Shown in pieces: positions 43,408-51,725 of a stretch of 64,000 nucleotides of DNA. Below the pieces are notes generated by a model. It did no database searches, had not been told where the DNA came from, and saw nothing but the letters and a program-made list of their open reading frames with translations. Both the position numbers and the translations under genes were made by a program. Source of the DNA: Flavobacterium cheniae (GTDB lineage: Bacteria; Bacteroidota; Bacteroidia; Flavobacteriales; Flavobacteriaceae); contig NZ_SNZC01000001.1 of the NCBI RefSeq assembly GCF_004363695.1, positions 112,111-176,110 on the forward strand. Direction: 5' to 3'. Numbering within the stretch: position 1 is the stretch's first letter; the number at the start of each line of letters is the position of its first letter.

Positions 43408-45408
43408 TTATTTCACAATATCAATGATAACGGTTCTGTTATAAAAACGTTCTTCTGGATATTTGTTTTCAAATGGTGCTAATTTTTCATCTTCACCTTC
43501 ACCACGAACTTTAAATGTTACATCGGTTCTTCCAGCGGCAGCAAGACTTTTTTCTAAGATGCTTTTTACATCTTTAGCTCTGGCTAAAGATAAATCTTTG
43601 TTGTAATCAACTTCTCCAATAACATCAGTATGTCCTGTAATGATAACAGTAGCATTTTTCGGAATTTTTGGAGCCACAATATCGGTTAAATACTTGTCGT
43701 AAATAGCGATTGATTTTGATTCGTTGAATTCATAAATAACACTAAAACGAATGCTTTCCTGAACCACTGGAGCCACATAAGGCGTTAAATGCATAGTGCT
43801 TTCCTGACTAATAATTTTACCCGATTTTGTAGTTCCGGTCATGATTACTTTGTAGTCACCTTCTGGTTGGTTGCCCATGATTGTTTTTCTAGGAATGCTC
43901 ACTTTTTCAACCATATAAGGACCAAAGTTTTGAGATTTTCCTTTTTCATCTTTAATCTGTAACGACCATAATTTTAAGCTTTCTTCAGCGCCTTCAACAT
44001 TAAAAACTACATCACTATTAGGAGTTTGATTTCCCGTAACGATTTCTACAGGTTTTAATGGTGCATTTTTACCGCTTTGGAATTCCATCAACAATTCAGG
44101 TGAGTTACTCTCGATAGAAACTCTTCTGTCACCTTCTCTTAGTAATCCAAGTTCTTTTGTGCCACCGTTTTGTTCCGAAGGAACTTCTGGTTTGTCTCTA
44201 CCTTCTACAGCAATTCTATTTTCTTTAATTTCAAAAACAGTTACCAAATAGTTTTTGATATTTTGAGCCATTACTAATCCTTCTTGGCGACCATTATTTG
44301 ATGAACCAACTAAAGTTACTGTGGTATTTGGGTTTTTAACCATTCGGTCACCCAAAATATTCAAAATATTGTAATACACTAACATTTGACGTTCTGAACG
44401 ACCCGACATGTTTTTAGGTGTATCAAATTGTACTTGATCTTCTTTGAAATCTTTCACCTGACTTTTGTTTAATACAACATAGCGGTTTGGAATTTCGGTT
44501 GAACCTTCATTAAAAAACACATAATTACGGATAGGGAATACTTCTCTTACCACTTTTACATATTCAACATTAGTAGGAGGGATGGCCGAAAATACCACTT
44601 TTCCATCTACAGCTGCTGCTTCAACTAAATGGCCTTGACCAAATTTTAAAACGGCTCCAGCTCTAATAGTACTTACATTCCAAGTTTCAACATCTCTAGG
44701 ATTTTGTCCAAAGTAAGGATGATAAGCAACAAACGGAGATAAAACAAATTGTGTTTTACTAGTTGTTGAATTTAATGGAATATCATAACCCATTCCTACT
44801 TGCATAGAAATAATGGTTTTATTTACATCGCTAAAATCACCTTTTACATCGGGATTTGGCACTTGAAGTGGAAAATCTGGATTTGTTCCTTGTTCGTAAG
44901 TAAACGATTTGTCTTGAACAAAAGCAAATCTAGGTCCACCATATAAGTAGAAATTAGATCGAAAAGGAGCTAATCGTAAACTTGGTTCAATGGTAATGTA
45001 GCTTAGTTTTGTTTTTAAATCGGCAGGACAATTACAAGGTGTTGTTACTTGATCAAATTTTCCTTGACGGCTATCATAACCCGCTTGAAAAATGAATCCC
45101 AATCTTGTGCCTGGTTTATGATATTCAATGTTAGGAGCTATAAATAGACCTATTCCTTTTCCATCATGAAAAGCAGTTGGCGGTGTAAAACCTTCGTTTA
45201 ACATGAAAGTAGAGCCACCATAAAAATTAAAATTTGCGCCTGCTGCTAGACCAAACATCCAAGAAGGTTTTGTGTATTCTTCTATTTGTGCATTTACTTT
45301 CGTAAAACCTAATAGTACTAAGGTAACTACAAACAAAGTTTGTAATTGAAGCTGTGACATGAATCTTGCTTTGGGAGATTCAATAGCTGTTGTATAATTT
45401 ATTTTCAT
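43408..45408 (-). CDS. OmpA family protein with N-terminal beta-barrel
   Basis: The N-terminal ~240 residues after a signal peptide ('LLGFTKVNAQ') form an outer-membrane barrel ('LAAGANFNFYGGSTFML', 'YLYGGPRFAFVQDK'). A long periplasmic part follows, and the last ~120 residues are an OmpA-like peptidoglycan-binding domain with 'ITGHTDVIGEVDYNKDLSLA' near 590 and 'YNRTVIIDI' at the end. It should tie the outer membrane to peptidoglycan. The ATG at 45360 gives a cleaner signal peptide than that at 45408, so the protein may be 650 rather than 666 aa. It starts 14 bases after the ice-binding-like lipoprotein gene, forming one operon. Confidence 0.88.
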   Translation of the reverse strand: MKINYTTAIESPKARFMSQLQLQTLFVVTLVLLGFTKVNAQIEEYTKPSWMFGLAAGANFNFYGGSTFMLNEGFTPPTAFHDGKGIGLFIAPNIEYHKPGTRLGFIFQAGYDSRQGKFDQVTTPCNCPADLKTKLSYITIEPSLRLAPFRSNFYLYGGPRFAFVQDKSFTYEQGTNPDFPLQVPNPDVKGDFSDVNKTIISMQVGMGYDIPLNSTTSKTQFVLSPFVAYHPYFGQNPRDVETWNVSTIRAGAVLKFGQGHLVEAAAVDGKVVFSAIPPTNVEYVKVVREVFPIRNYVFFNEGSTEIPNRYVVLNKSQVKDFKEDQVQFDTPKNMSGRSERQMLVYYNILNILGDRMVKNPNTTVTLVGSSNNGRQEGLVMAQNIKNYLVTVFEIKENRIAVEGRDKPEVPSEQNGGTKELGLLREGDRRVSIESNSPELLMEFQSGKNAPLKPVEIVTGNQTPNSDVVFNVEGAEESLKLWSLQIKDEKGKSQNFGPYMVEKVSIPRKTIMGNQPEGDYKVIMTGTTKSGKIISQESTMHLTPYVAPVVQESIRFSVIYEFNESKSIAIYDKYLTDIVAPKIPKNATVIITGHTDVIGEVDYNKDLSLARAKDVKSILEKSLAAAGRTDVTFKVRGEGEDEKLAPFENKYPEERFYNRTVIIDIVK

Positions 45409-45422
45409 AATTTAAGTTTTAA

Positions 45423-47183
45423 TTATTGAGGAACATTAATGGTAGTATTTACCATTGTTACAGATGAAACTAATGATAACGCTCTACCATTTAAAACCGT
45501 TTGAACAGCATTACCTGCAGTTGAAAATGTTACTCCCGAATTGGCAATAATAGTTCCAACCATTGTTCCACCACCAGCACCATTAATAATTGCAGTACTT
45601 CCTACGTACCAAAATACATTTTTAGGTAAAGCACCGTTAATTAAGACAACACTTTTAGCTCCCGTAGGACCTGCAATACCAACTGTTAATCCAGCAGCGG
45701 TTTGAAAAATCCATACAGTATTTGGGTCACCTTGTGCGTCAAGCGTTAGGTTACCATTTGAAATATTGAAAGTACCACTATTTGATTTATAGATACCAGG
45801 CGCTAACGTTAATCCGCCAAGTTCTCCTGCTCCAGGATCAATTCCACCCGGCATAGACGCTGGCGAAATACTTAAGTAAGCCGCATTTGCATCTAACAAT
45901 GCTTGTTGTGCAATAGCAAACGAAGTCGCTGTTCCTGGCATTGGTGGCGCTGTAGCAATAGCTCCTGTTACATTCCCTACATTTAAAGGTGTTTCAGTAT
46001 AAATAGCTGTTGCATCATGAAAACCAGTTACTAAAGTTGAAGCAGCAGTAGTAGCAATACTTCCGTTAATAACAGTATTTATTCCTTGATTGGTTATTCC
46101 GGCGTTTCCACCAAAAGCTCCAAAAGGAGAAGCTGAACCTAAATCGGGAGCATTCGAACTATTAATAGTTTTAAATGTCCAAACATAATTATTAGCAATA
46201 GCTATACCAGCAACATTTTTCGCTCCAGTTGTAATAGTAGCTGTAAATATAGCATTGGCTAAAAGTGGATTGTTTGGAGTAAAAGACGCCATGTTTCCGC
46301 TATAACTAACAGAACCTAAAATTACATCCGTTCCTTGTTTTAAAGTAAAAGTAGAAGTAGTAATCGTTAAAGGATCCATTGCCATATCAAATGTTGCTGT
46401 TACGACTTTATTTAATAGCACACCTGTTTCAGTATTAAAAGGATCAGTCAGAATTACTCTTGGCGCTACAATAGCTCCAGTAGTAAAATTCCAAACATAA
46501 TTTGATGCTAAAGCAACGCCAGCCATGTTATGAGCTCCCGTTGTAATGGTAGCAGTGTAAACAGTATTAGCAGTTAAGTTGGCATTTGGAGTAAATAAGG
46601 CTGTATTACCTGAATACGTTACAACACCAGTAATGGTAGTAGTACCTTGTTTCAATGTAAATGTAGACGTATTAATAGTAGCTGGATCCATTGGCATATT
46701 AAAGGTAGCGCTAACTATTTTGTTTAATACCACTCCTGTTTCATTAGGTGTTGGACTTGTTGTAAGGACAAGAGGTTGTAAAGTAGCCCCTGTACTAAAC
46801 GAAAACAAGTAATCTTCTTGCAAAGCATTTCCTCTTAAGTCTTTTACAGCAGTAGTAATTCTTACTACATACGTTGTGTTTGGAGTTAAATTTACAGAAG
46901 GAGTAAAAGTAGCCGTTACACCAGAATACGTTAAAGTACCTGCAATAGTTGAAGCGCCAGTTACAATAAACGAAGAAGAATTTATAGTCGAAGGGTCCAT
47001 TTCCTCATTAAAAGTAACCGTGATTACTTGATTAAGAGGTACGTTTGTAGCTGCGTTATCAGGATTTGTATCAATGACTAATGGGCATACGCCCGCCGTT
47101 TCTTGAAAATCATCCTCTGCGCAACCAGAGATTAAAGTAGCTAAAACTATCGCAATAGTTACTAGAAAGTTTTTTTGTTTCAT
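45423..47183 (-). CDS. Ice-binding-like (DUF3494) lipoprotein with three Ig-like domains
   Basis: A signal peptide with lipobox LISGC (near residue 21) is followed by three Big_5-type Ig-like repeats of ~100 residues, each with a 'TFNxxMDPxTI' core (near 55, 155 and 257). The last ~235 residues match the DUF3494 beta-solenoid family that includes ice-binding proteins ('AFGGNAGITNQG' near 355, 'LTLAPGIYKSNSGTF' near 463, 'GTMVGTIIANSGVTFSTAG' near 550). Known members bind ice or act as adhesins; ice binding here is unproven. It precedes the OmpA-family gene by 14 bases, suggesting a surface complex. Confidence 0.88.
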   Translation of the reverse strand: MKQKNFLVTIAIVLATLISGCAEDDFQETAGVCPLVIDTNPDNAATNVPLNQVITVTFNEEMDPSTINSSSFIVTGASTIAGTLTYSGVTATFTPSVNLTPNTTYVVRITTAVKDLRGNALQEDYLFSFSTGATLQPLVLTTSPTPNETGVVLNKIVSATFNMPMDPATINTSTFTLKQGTTTITGVVTYSGNTALFTPNANLTANTVYTATITTGAHNMAGVALASNYVWNFTTGAIVAPRVILTDPFNTETGVLLNKVVTATFDMAMDPLTITTSTFTLKQGTDVILGSVSYSGNMASFTPNNPLLANAIFTATITTGAKNVAGIAIANNYVWTFKTINSSNAPDLGSASPFGAFGGNAGITNQGINTVINGSIATTAASTLVTGFHDATAIYTETPLNVGNVTGAIATAPPMPGTATSFAIAQQALLDANAAYLSISPASMPGGIDPGAGELGGLTLAPGIYKSNSGTFNISNGNLTLDAQGDPNTVWIFQTAAGLTVGIAGPTGAKSVVLINGALPKNVFWYVGSTAIINGAGGGTMVGTIIANSGVTFSTAGNAVQTVLNGRALSLVSSVTMVNTTINVPQ

Positions 47184-47407
47184 TATATGAATTATTTATG
47201 AAACAAAGGTGAACCTAATTTATACCGATAGTGTTATACAACAAAATGTATTTGTTACATATATCCTACTAAAAAAACCATCCGGCTTGAAGTTTTAGAT
47301 AGGTGGTTTTGGGTTTTTATTTTTCATGCAAAGGGATTAGCCGGAGAGTATGAAAAAATCAATCTATTTTAACATGTTTGAATCGGTTATGGTAATTTGA
47401 TTTAAAC
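47184..47407. other. Intergenic region, 224 bp
   Basis: I see no gene here. Its left part should hold the promoter for the ice-binding-like lipoprotein; CACCTTTG on the minus strand near 47203 is one base off TAnnTTTG. An imperfect hairpin (AAACCACC with GGATGGTTT on the minus strand, about 47275-47315) ends in a T-tract and may terminate the monooxygenase gene. Confidence 0.4.
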
Positions 47408-48892
47408 TCATAGACTATTTTTTTTATTTCGACTACCTCGGGTTTCGTTACCGACATTTAAAACAATTTCCGAATGTAAATATTCAGCCGCAGCGGCAGA
47501 ATCTTTTACTTTTGTGGCACTACGATGTACCATTTCTGTTTCATAATCGGATAAAATTGAATCTCGGAGACCTTTTGTTTTCCATGAAGTAGAATTTTTA
47601 CATCCTATATGAATTTTTCTGGCTAAAGAAATTGCATCTAACAAAGCCTGATTTGCACCTTGACCTTTAAATGGACTCATTGGATGTGCAGCGTCTCCAA
47701 TTAGAGTGATATTTTTAGCGTTTTTTAACTGTTCTGTTTGTAAAGTTTGTCTGTCGTAAACTGGATATCCTGAAATTTCGGTTTCATTAGTTGCTGCAAT
47801 TATTTGTGGAATGGGACTATGCCATTGCGTTTTTTTTGCCGCTTCTTCTTTTAATGCTTTTGTTCCTTTACTGCTTAGTTCTTTTGCATCTTCTTCTGTC
47901 ATTGGAAAACTAAGTTGCCACATTATAGAATTTTTGGTAAAGGGCATCATGTAAATTCTCTCGTTCCCATTTGCGGTTTGGAAAACGGTTTCCGAATCAA
48001 GTAAATCGCTTTCTAAATTTTGCAAATTTTCTAAAGAACAAATCCCGAGAATTACAATACAACCTAAATAGCGTAAAGGATAATCTTGTTCATTAATGAC
48101 TTGCTTTCGAACAGAACTTCTAATTCCGTCTGCGCCAACTAAAAGATTAGTTTTGAATTTTTTTAATTCGCCATTAACCTGAAAAGCTAAGTTAATTTCG
48201 TTATTTTCAAGTTCGTTGATACTGGTTAATTGATGTCCCCACTTTACAGAATTACTATCAGTAAGCTGATTGAGTAACTGCATTCGTAGGGATTGTCTAG
48301 GAATATGGATGTTTTTTCTTTTTGAGTTTTCTTCCGAAGAAGTATTTGATGTAGAGTTGTTAGGCAGCCATTTTCTTAAACCCCATTCGCCAATTATTTT
48401 CCCATCAGTAGTATGCACGATGTGTTTTGAAGAAATTATGGCGTCTTTTAAATTGTTGATTCCAAATGCTTCAATTGTCTTACTTGCTTGTTGTAAAGTT
48501 AAGCCATACCCTTGTGATCGGTCGTTAACGGTATTGTCGCGTTCAAATAGTGTAAAAGGAATTTTTCGATGTAAACAGGCTACAGCTAATGCTGTACCAC
48601 CAATTCCTCCACCAATAATTGCAACATGAGGTAAGTTTTCTGTATCTGGTTGTATTTCATTTACTGAAGTAAGAATTCCAGTTCCATTACATGTTTTACA
48701 AGAATATTTTTGACCAATTGGTGGGGTAGGGACTATTTGATTAGAAGTTGAATTTGAATATTTTTCTAAAGAAATTTGATATTGAAGCCGTGCTTTTTTA
48801 CTTATTTTACGTGTTTTCTTTCCAATTCCGGCACAGTCTTCACAACTAGTAAAATATGTTTTTATGTTTTCCTCTTTTTCCACTTCCATCAT
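47408..48892 (-). CDS. FAD-dependent monooxygenase with N-terminal CxxCxGxG-type cysteine motifs
   Basis: The main part is a group A flavin monooxygenase: 'VAIIGGGIGGTALAVAC' near residue 92 binds FAD, 'GADGIRSSVR' near 255 is the second FAD motif, and 'GDAAHPMSPFKGQGANQAL' near 420 is the third. Such enzymes hydroxylate aromatic or polycyclic substrates with NAD(P)H and O2. Unusually, ~80 residues precede it with 'CEDCAGIGKK' (Cys17, Cys20) and 'CKTCNGTG' (Cys65, Cys68), resembling DnaJ-type zinc motifs. I use the ATG at 48892; an in-frame TTG at 48910 is less likely. The substrate is unknown and no pathway genes lie nearby. Confidence 0.8.
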   Translation of the reverse strand: MMEVEKEENIKTYFTSCEDCAGIGKKTRKISKKARLQYQISLEKYSNSTSNQIVPTPPIGQKYSCKTCNGTGILTSVNEIQPDTENLPHVAIIGGGIGGTALAVACLHRKIPFTLFERDNTVNDRSQGYGLTLQQASKTIEAFGINNLKDAIISSKHIVHTTDGKIIGEWGLRKWLPNNSTSNTSSEENSKRKNIHIPRQSLRMQLLNQLTDSNSVKWGHQLTSINELENNEINLAFQVNGELKKFKTNLLVGADGIRSSVRKQVINEQDYPLRYLGCIVILGICSLENLQNLESDLLDSETVFQTANGNERIYMMPFTKNSIMWQLSFPMTEEDAKELSSKGTKALKEEAAKKTQWHSPIPQIIAATNETEISGYPVYDRQTLQTEQLKNAKNITLIGDAAHPMSPFKGQGANQALLDAISLARKIHIGCKNSTSWKTKGLRDSILSDYETEMVHRSATKVKDSAAAAEYLHSEIVLNVGNETRGSRNKKNSL

Positions 48893-49061
48893 TGTTTTAT
48901 GCGAAATCAAAATTTTATTACAGTAGATTTATTATTAGATAAAAGTACTTTTTAAATGTAATGTTCTTATTTTTTAGTTGTTTTCAAATGTACAAATTTA
49001 ATAGTTCTATTAATAGTATAAGACCTAATTCACAATCAATGCCTGAGCCGAAATAGTGAAA

Positions 49062-49093
49062 AAAAATCCGACTTGTGGTGGAGTCGGATTTTT
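49062..49093 (-). terminator. Hairpin downstream of the 49163-50056 lipoprotein gene
   Basis: AAAAATCCGAC and GTCGGATTTTT with a ten-base loop form a strong hairpin 70 bases after the lipoprotein's stop. Its left arm plus loop start (AAAAAAATCCGACTTG) recurs in the hairpin at 50211-50244 on the other side of that gene. Confidence 0.75.
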
Positions 49094-49162
49094 GTTTGTT
49101 TTGTAGGTAAGGATTGTAAATCCGCTATCGGTTTTTTTTTATTTGTGTTATCTTGGTTAAAA

Positions 49163-50056
49163 TTATTGTATTGAAATCCATGTAGAATTATTTGTTGGTA
49201 CGGAACAACTATCACCACCCTCGTTTTCATCAAACTTCCAGTCATCAGTATTTATTTTAGGATTATCATATAAATAAAAAAACTTATCAGTTTTAAAACT
49301 ATATGCAAGTAATAAATTATATACATGACCACATCCAGGACATTCATCTCCTTCAATTATTTCATAAAATGGTAAGGTAAAGTATTTATCACCATTAATT
49401 GTAGTGGTATGATAAACTTGTCCACGGTTTCCTTGTCTTTCAAATTTTGTGTTTTTTTCTTTTTCCAACTTAACAATTGCAGATTCTGTTAATTTAGATA
49501 AACTATCTTCATTAAATTCTATATAATTATAATCTCCATTTTGATTTTTTTGAAGTCTAAAAATAATATTCTCCATATTCATCATTCCATAAAAAATACG
49601 ATTGACTAAAATTAAATCATCAGATAATTCTCCGAATGAATATTGTGAGTAACCAAATCCATAATCACCATATTCAGACAGTAAATTATAATGAGATTCT
49701 TCAAAAACTTTTTTAGAATTTGATTTTTTTATTAAAGCAAATAATTTATTTTGAAATTCTTTAAAAAATTTATCTTTTTGGATGGTATAATCTTCATTGA
49801 TATATTTTGTTATTAAATTTTTTAAAGCTTCTTTGTTTAAGTTTGGGTCATTCTTTATTGACTCTTCAAAATTTACGGCAACATAATATTGTTTTAAAAA
49901 ATTTAAGACACCTTTATTAGTTAATGTATCTTTATTTTTAAAAATTTCATCAGAAGTTAGTAGATTCTCTGAATTAATATTTTTCAAGTTGTTATCATTC
50001 TTACAAGAAATAATTAAATTACTCAAAATAAAACTCATTAAAAGGATTTTTTTCAT
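49163..50056 (-). CDS. Hypothetical lipoprotein, 297 aa, AT-rich
   Basis: I do not recognise a family. The signal peptide has lipobox IISC near residue 18. The N-terminal half is helical and Lys/Asn-rich. The C-terminal half is more beta-like and includes 'GDECPGCGHVYNLLLAYSF' near 235, with a CPGC cysteine pair followed by His, and 'GGDSC' near 283, which may form disulfides or bind a metal. It is clearly more AT-rich than lpdA beside it, and lies between two hairpins that share their first arm, so it may have been gained recently. Confidence 0.72.
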   Translation of the reverse strand: MKKILLMSFILSNLIISCKNDNNLKNINSENLLTSDEIFKNKDTLTNKGVLNFLKQYYVAVNFEESIKNDPNLNKEALKNLITKYINEDYTIQKDKFFKEFQNKLFALIKKSNSKKVFEESHYNLLSEYGDYGFGYSQYSFGELSDDLILVNRIFYGMMNMENIIFRLQKNQNGDYNYIEFNEDSLSKLTESAIVKLEKEKNTKFERQGNRGQVYHTTTINGDKYFTLPFYEIIEGDECPGCGHVYNLLLAYSFKTDKFFYLYDNPKINTDDWKFDENEGGDSCSVPTNNSTWISIQ

Positions 50057-50214
50057 AAAAAAAAGAATTATTTTACTACTTACTTTCAGTATTTTAAGTC
50101 GCTGTTTCGGTTTTTCCGACTTTTTTAATATTTCTAAATTTTAAATTAAATGTAATATTTATTTTCAAATATAATTAATTTTTCCTACAAACCCTTTCCA
50201 AGTTATCAACAAAA

Positions 50215-50244
50215 AAATCCGACTTGCTTTCACAAATCGGATTT
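50215..50244 (-). terminator. Terminator after lpdA
   Basis: AAATCCGA (50215-50222) pairs with TCGGATTT (50237-50244), continued by TTG/CAA after one mismatch, with a six-base loop. On the minus strand a T-tract follows. lpdA stops at 50281. Confidence 0.75.
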
Positions 50245-50280
50245 CTATATACTTTGTACTTAAAACTTCGTACCTCGTAC

Positions 50281-51669
50281 TTATAAGTGAATCACTTCAC
50301 CGTAAGCCTCAGCCACAGCTTCCATAACCGCTTCACTCATAGTAGGGTGAGGGTGAACTGCTTTTAAGATTTCGTGTCCTGTAGTTTCTAATTTACGCGC
50401 TACAACTGCTTCTGCAATCATATCAGTAACACCAGCACCAATCATGTGGCAACCTAACCATTCACCGTATTTAGCATCAAAAATTACTTTTACAAATCCG
50501 TCTGGAGTTCCTGCAGCTTTTGCTTTTCCTGAAGCTGAAAATGGGAATTTACCTACTTTAATTTCGTATCCTTTTTCTTTCGCTTGTTTTTCAGTCATAC
50601 CCACAGAAGCAATTTCTGGAGTCGCATACGTACAACCTGGAATGTTTCCATAGTCTAACGCTTCTACGTGTAAACCTGCAATTTTTTCAACACATAAAAT
50701 ACCTTCAGCCGAAGCAACGTGTGCTAAAGCTTGTCCTGGCGTTACATCACCAATAGCGTAGTAACCTGGAACGTTAGTTTGGTAATATGCGTTTACTAAG
50801 ATTTTATCTCTATCGGTAGCAATACCTGTTTCTTCTAATCCGATGTTTTCGATGTTGGTTTTAATTCCAACTGCTGATAATAAAATATCGGCTTCTAAAA
50901 CTTCTTCTCCTTTTGCTGTTTTAACGAATGCTTTAACTCCGTTTCCTGAAGTATCAATTCTTTCTACAGAAGAATTTGTCATTACGTTGATTCCTGCTTT
51001 TTTCAACGAACGCTCAAATTGTTTTGAGATGTCTTCGTCTTCTACTGGAACTACGTTTGGCATGAATTCTACGATTGTAACTTCAGTTCCCATTGCGTTA
51101 TAGAAATGAGCAAACTCAACTCCAATCGCACCAGAACCTACTACAATCATTTTCTTTGGTTGTTCCGCTAACGTCATCGCTTGACGGTATCCGATTACTT
51201 TTTTACCATCTTGCGGTAAGTTTGGTAATTCGCGAGAACGCGCTCCTGTTGCAATGATAATATGATCTGCAGTATATTCAGTTACTTTTCCGTCAGCAGC
51301 AGTTACGTCTACTTTTTTACCTGGTTTTACTTTTCCAAAACCATCAATAACGTCGATTTTATTTTTCTTCATTAAGAATTGAACACCTTTGCTCATTCCT
51401 TCTGCTACATCACGAGAACGTTTTACAACAGCAGAAAAATCTTTGTCAAATTCCTTAACGGTTAATCCGTAATCTGAAGCATGTTTTAGGTAATCAAAAA
51501 CTTGAGCCGATTTTAATAATGCTTTCGTTGGAATACAACCCCAATTCAAACAAATTCCACCCAAATTTTCTTTTTCGATAACGGCTACTTTGAAGCCTAA
51601 TTGTGATGCTCTAATAGCAGTTACATAACCACCAGGACCACTTCCTAAAACTATGATATCGTATTTCAT
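50281..51669 (-). CDS. lpdA: Dihydrolipoyl dehydrogenase (E3)
   Basis: This FAD enzyme reoxidises the dihydrolipoyl groups of 2-oxoacid dehydrogenase E2 proteins, passing electrons to NAD+. 'IVLGSGPGGYVTAI' near residue 5 binds FAD, 'GGICLNWGCIPTKALL' near 38 carries the redox disulfide (Cys-x4-Cys), 'VVGSGAIGVEFAHFYNAMG' near 177 binds NAD, and 'HPHPTMSEAVMEA' near 441 has the catalytic His-Glu pair. The 462-aa length is standard. It is not clustered with E1 or E2, so it probably serves several complexes including the E1 at 14-16 kb. Confidence 0.96.
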   Translation of the reverse strand: MKYDIIVLGSGPGGYVTAIRASQLGFKVAVIEKENLGGICLNWGCIPTKALLKSAQVFDYLKHASDYGLTVKEFDKDFSAVVKRSRDVAEGMSKGVQFLMKKNKIDVIDGFGKVKPGKKVDVTAADGKVTEYTADHIIIATGARSRELPNLPQDGKKVIGYRQAMTLAEQPKKMIVVGSGAIGVEFAHFYNAMGTEVTIVEFMPNVVPVEDEDISKQFERSLKKAGINVMTNSSVERIDTSGNGVKAFVKTAKGEEVLEADILLSAVGIKTNIENIGLEETGIATDRDKILVNAYYQTNVPGYYAIGDVTPGQALAHVASAEGILCVEKIAGLHVEALDYGNIPGCTYATPEIASVGMTEKQAKEKGYEIKVGKFPFSASGKAKAAGTPDGFVKVIFDAKYGEWLGCHMIGAGVTDMIAEAVVARKLETTGHEILKAVHPHPTMSEAVMEAVAEAYGEVIHL

Positions 51670-51725
51670 TTTTAAAAGTATTTCAGTTTTATTTATAAGT
51701 TGCGAATTTAAGGAATTATTTCAAA

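Noticed and set aside
48893..49162. tRNA or other structured RNA in the largest gaps (also 50057-50280, 57992-58245)
   Set aside because: No cloverleaf, no TTCGANTC-type T-loop, and only terminator hairpins are visible.
49036..49245. 69-codon minus-strand frame over the hairpin downstream of the 49163 lipoprotein gene
   Set aside because: It runs through a terminator and the end of a real gene and has no start context.
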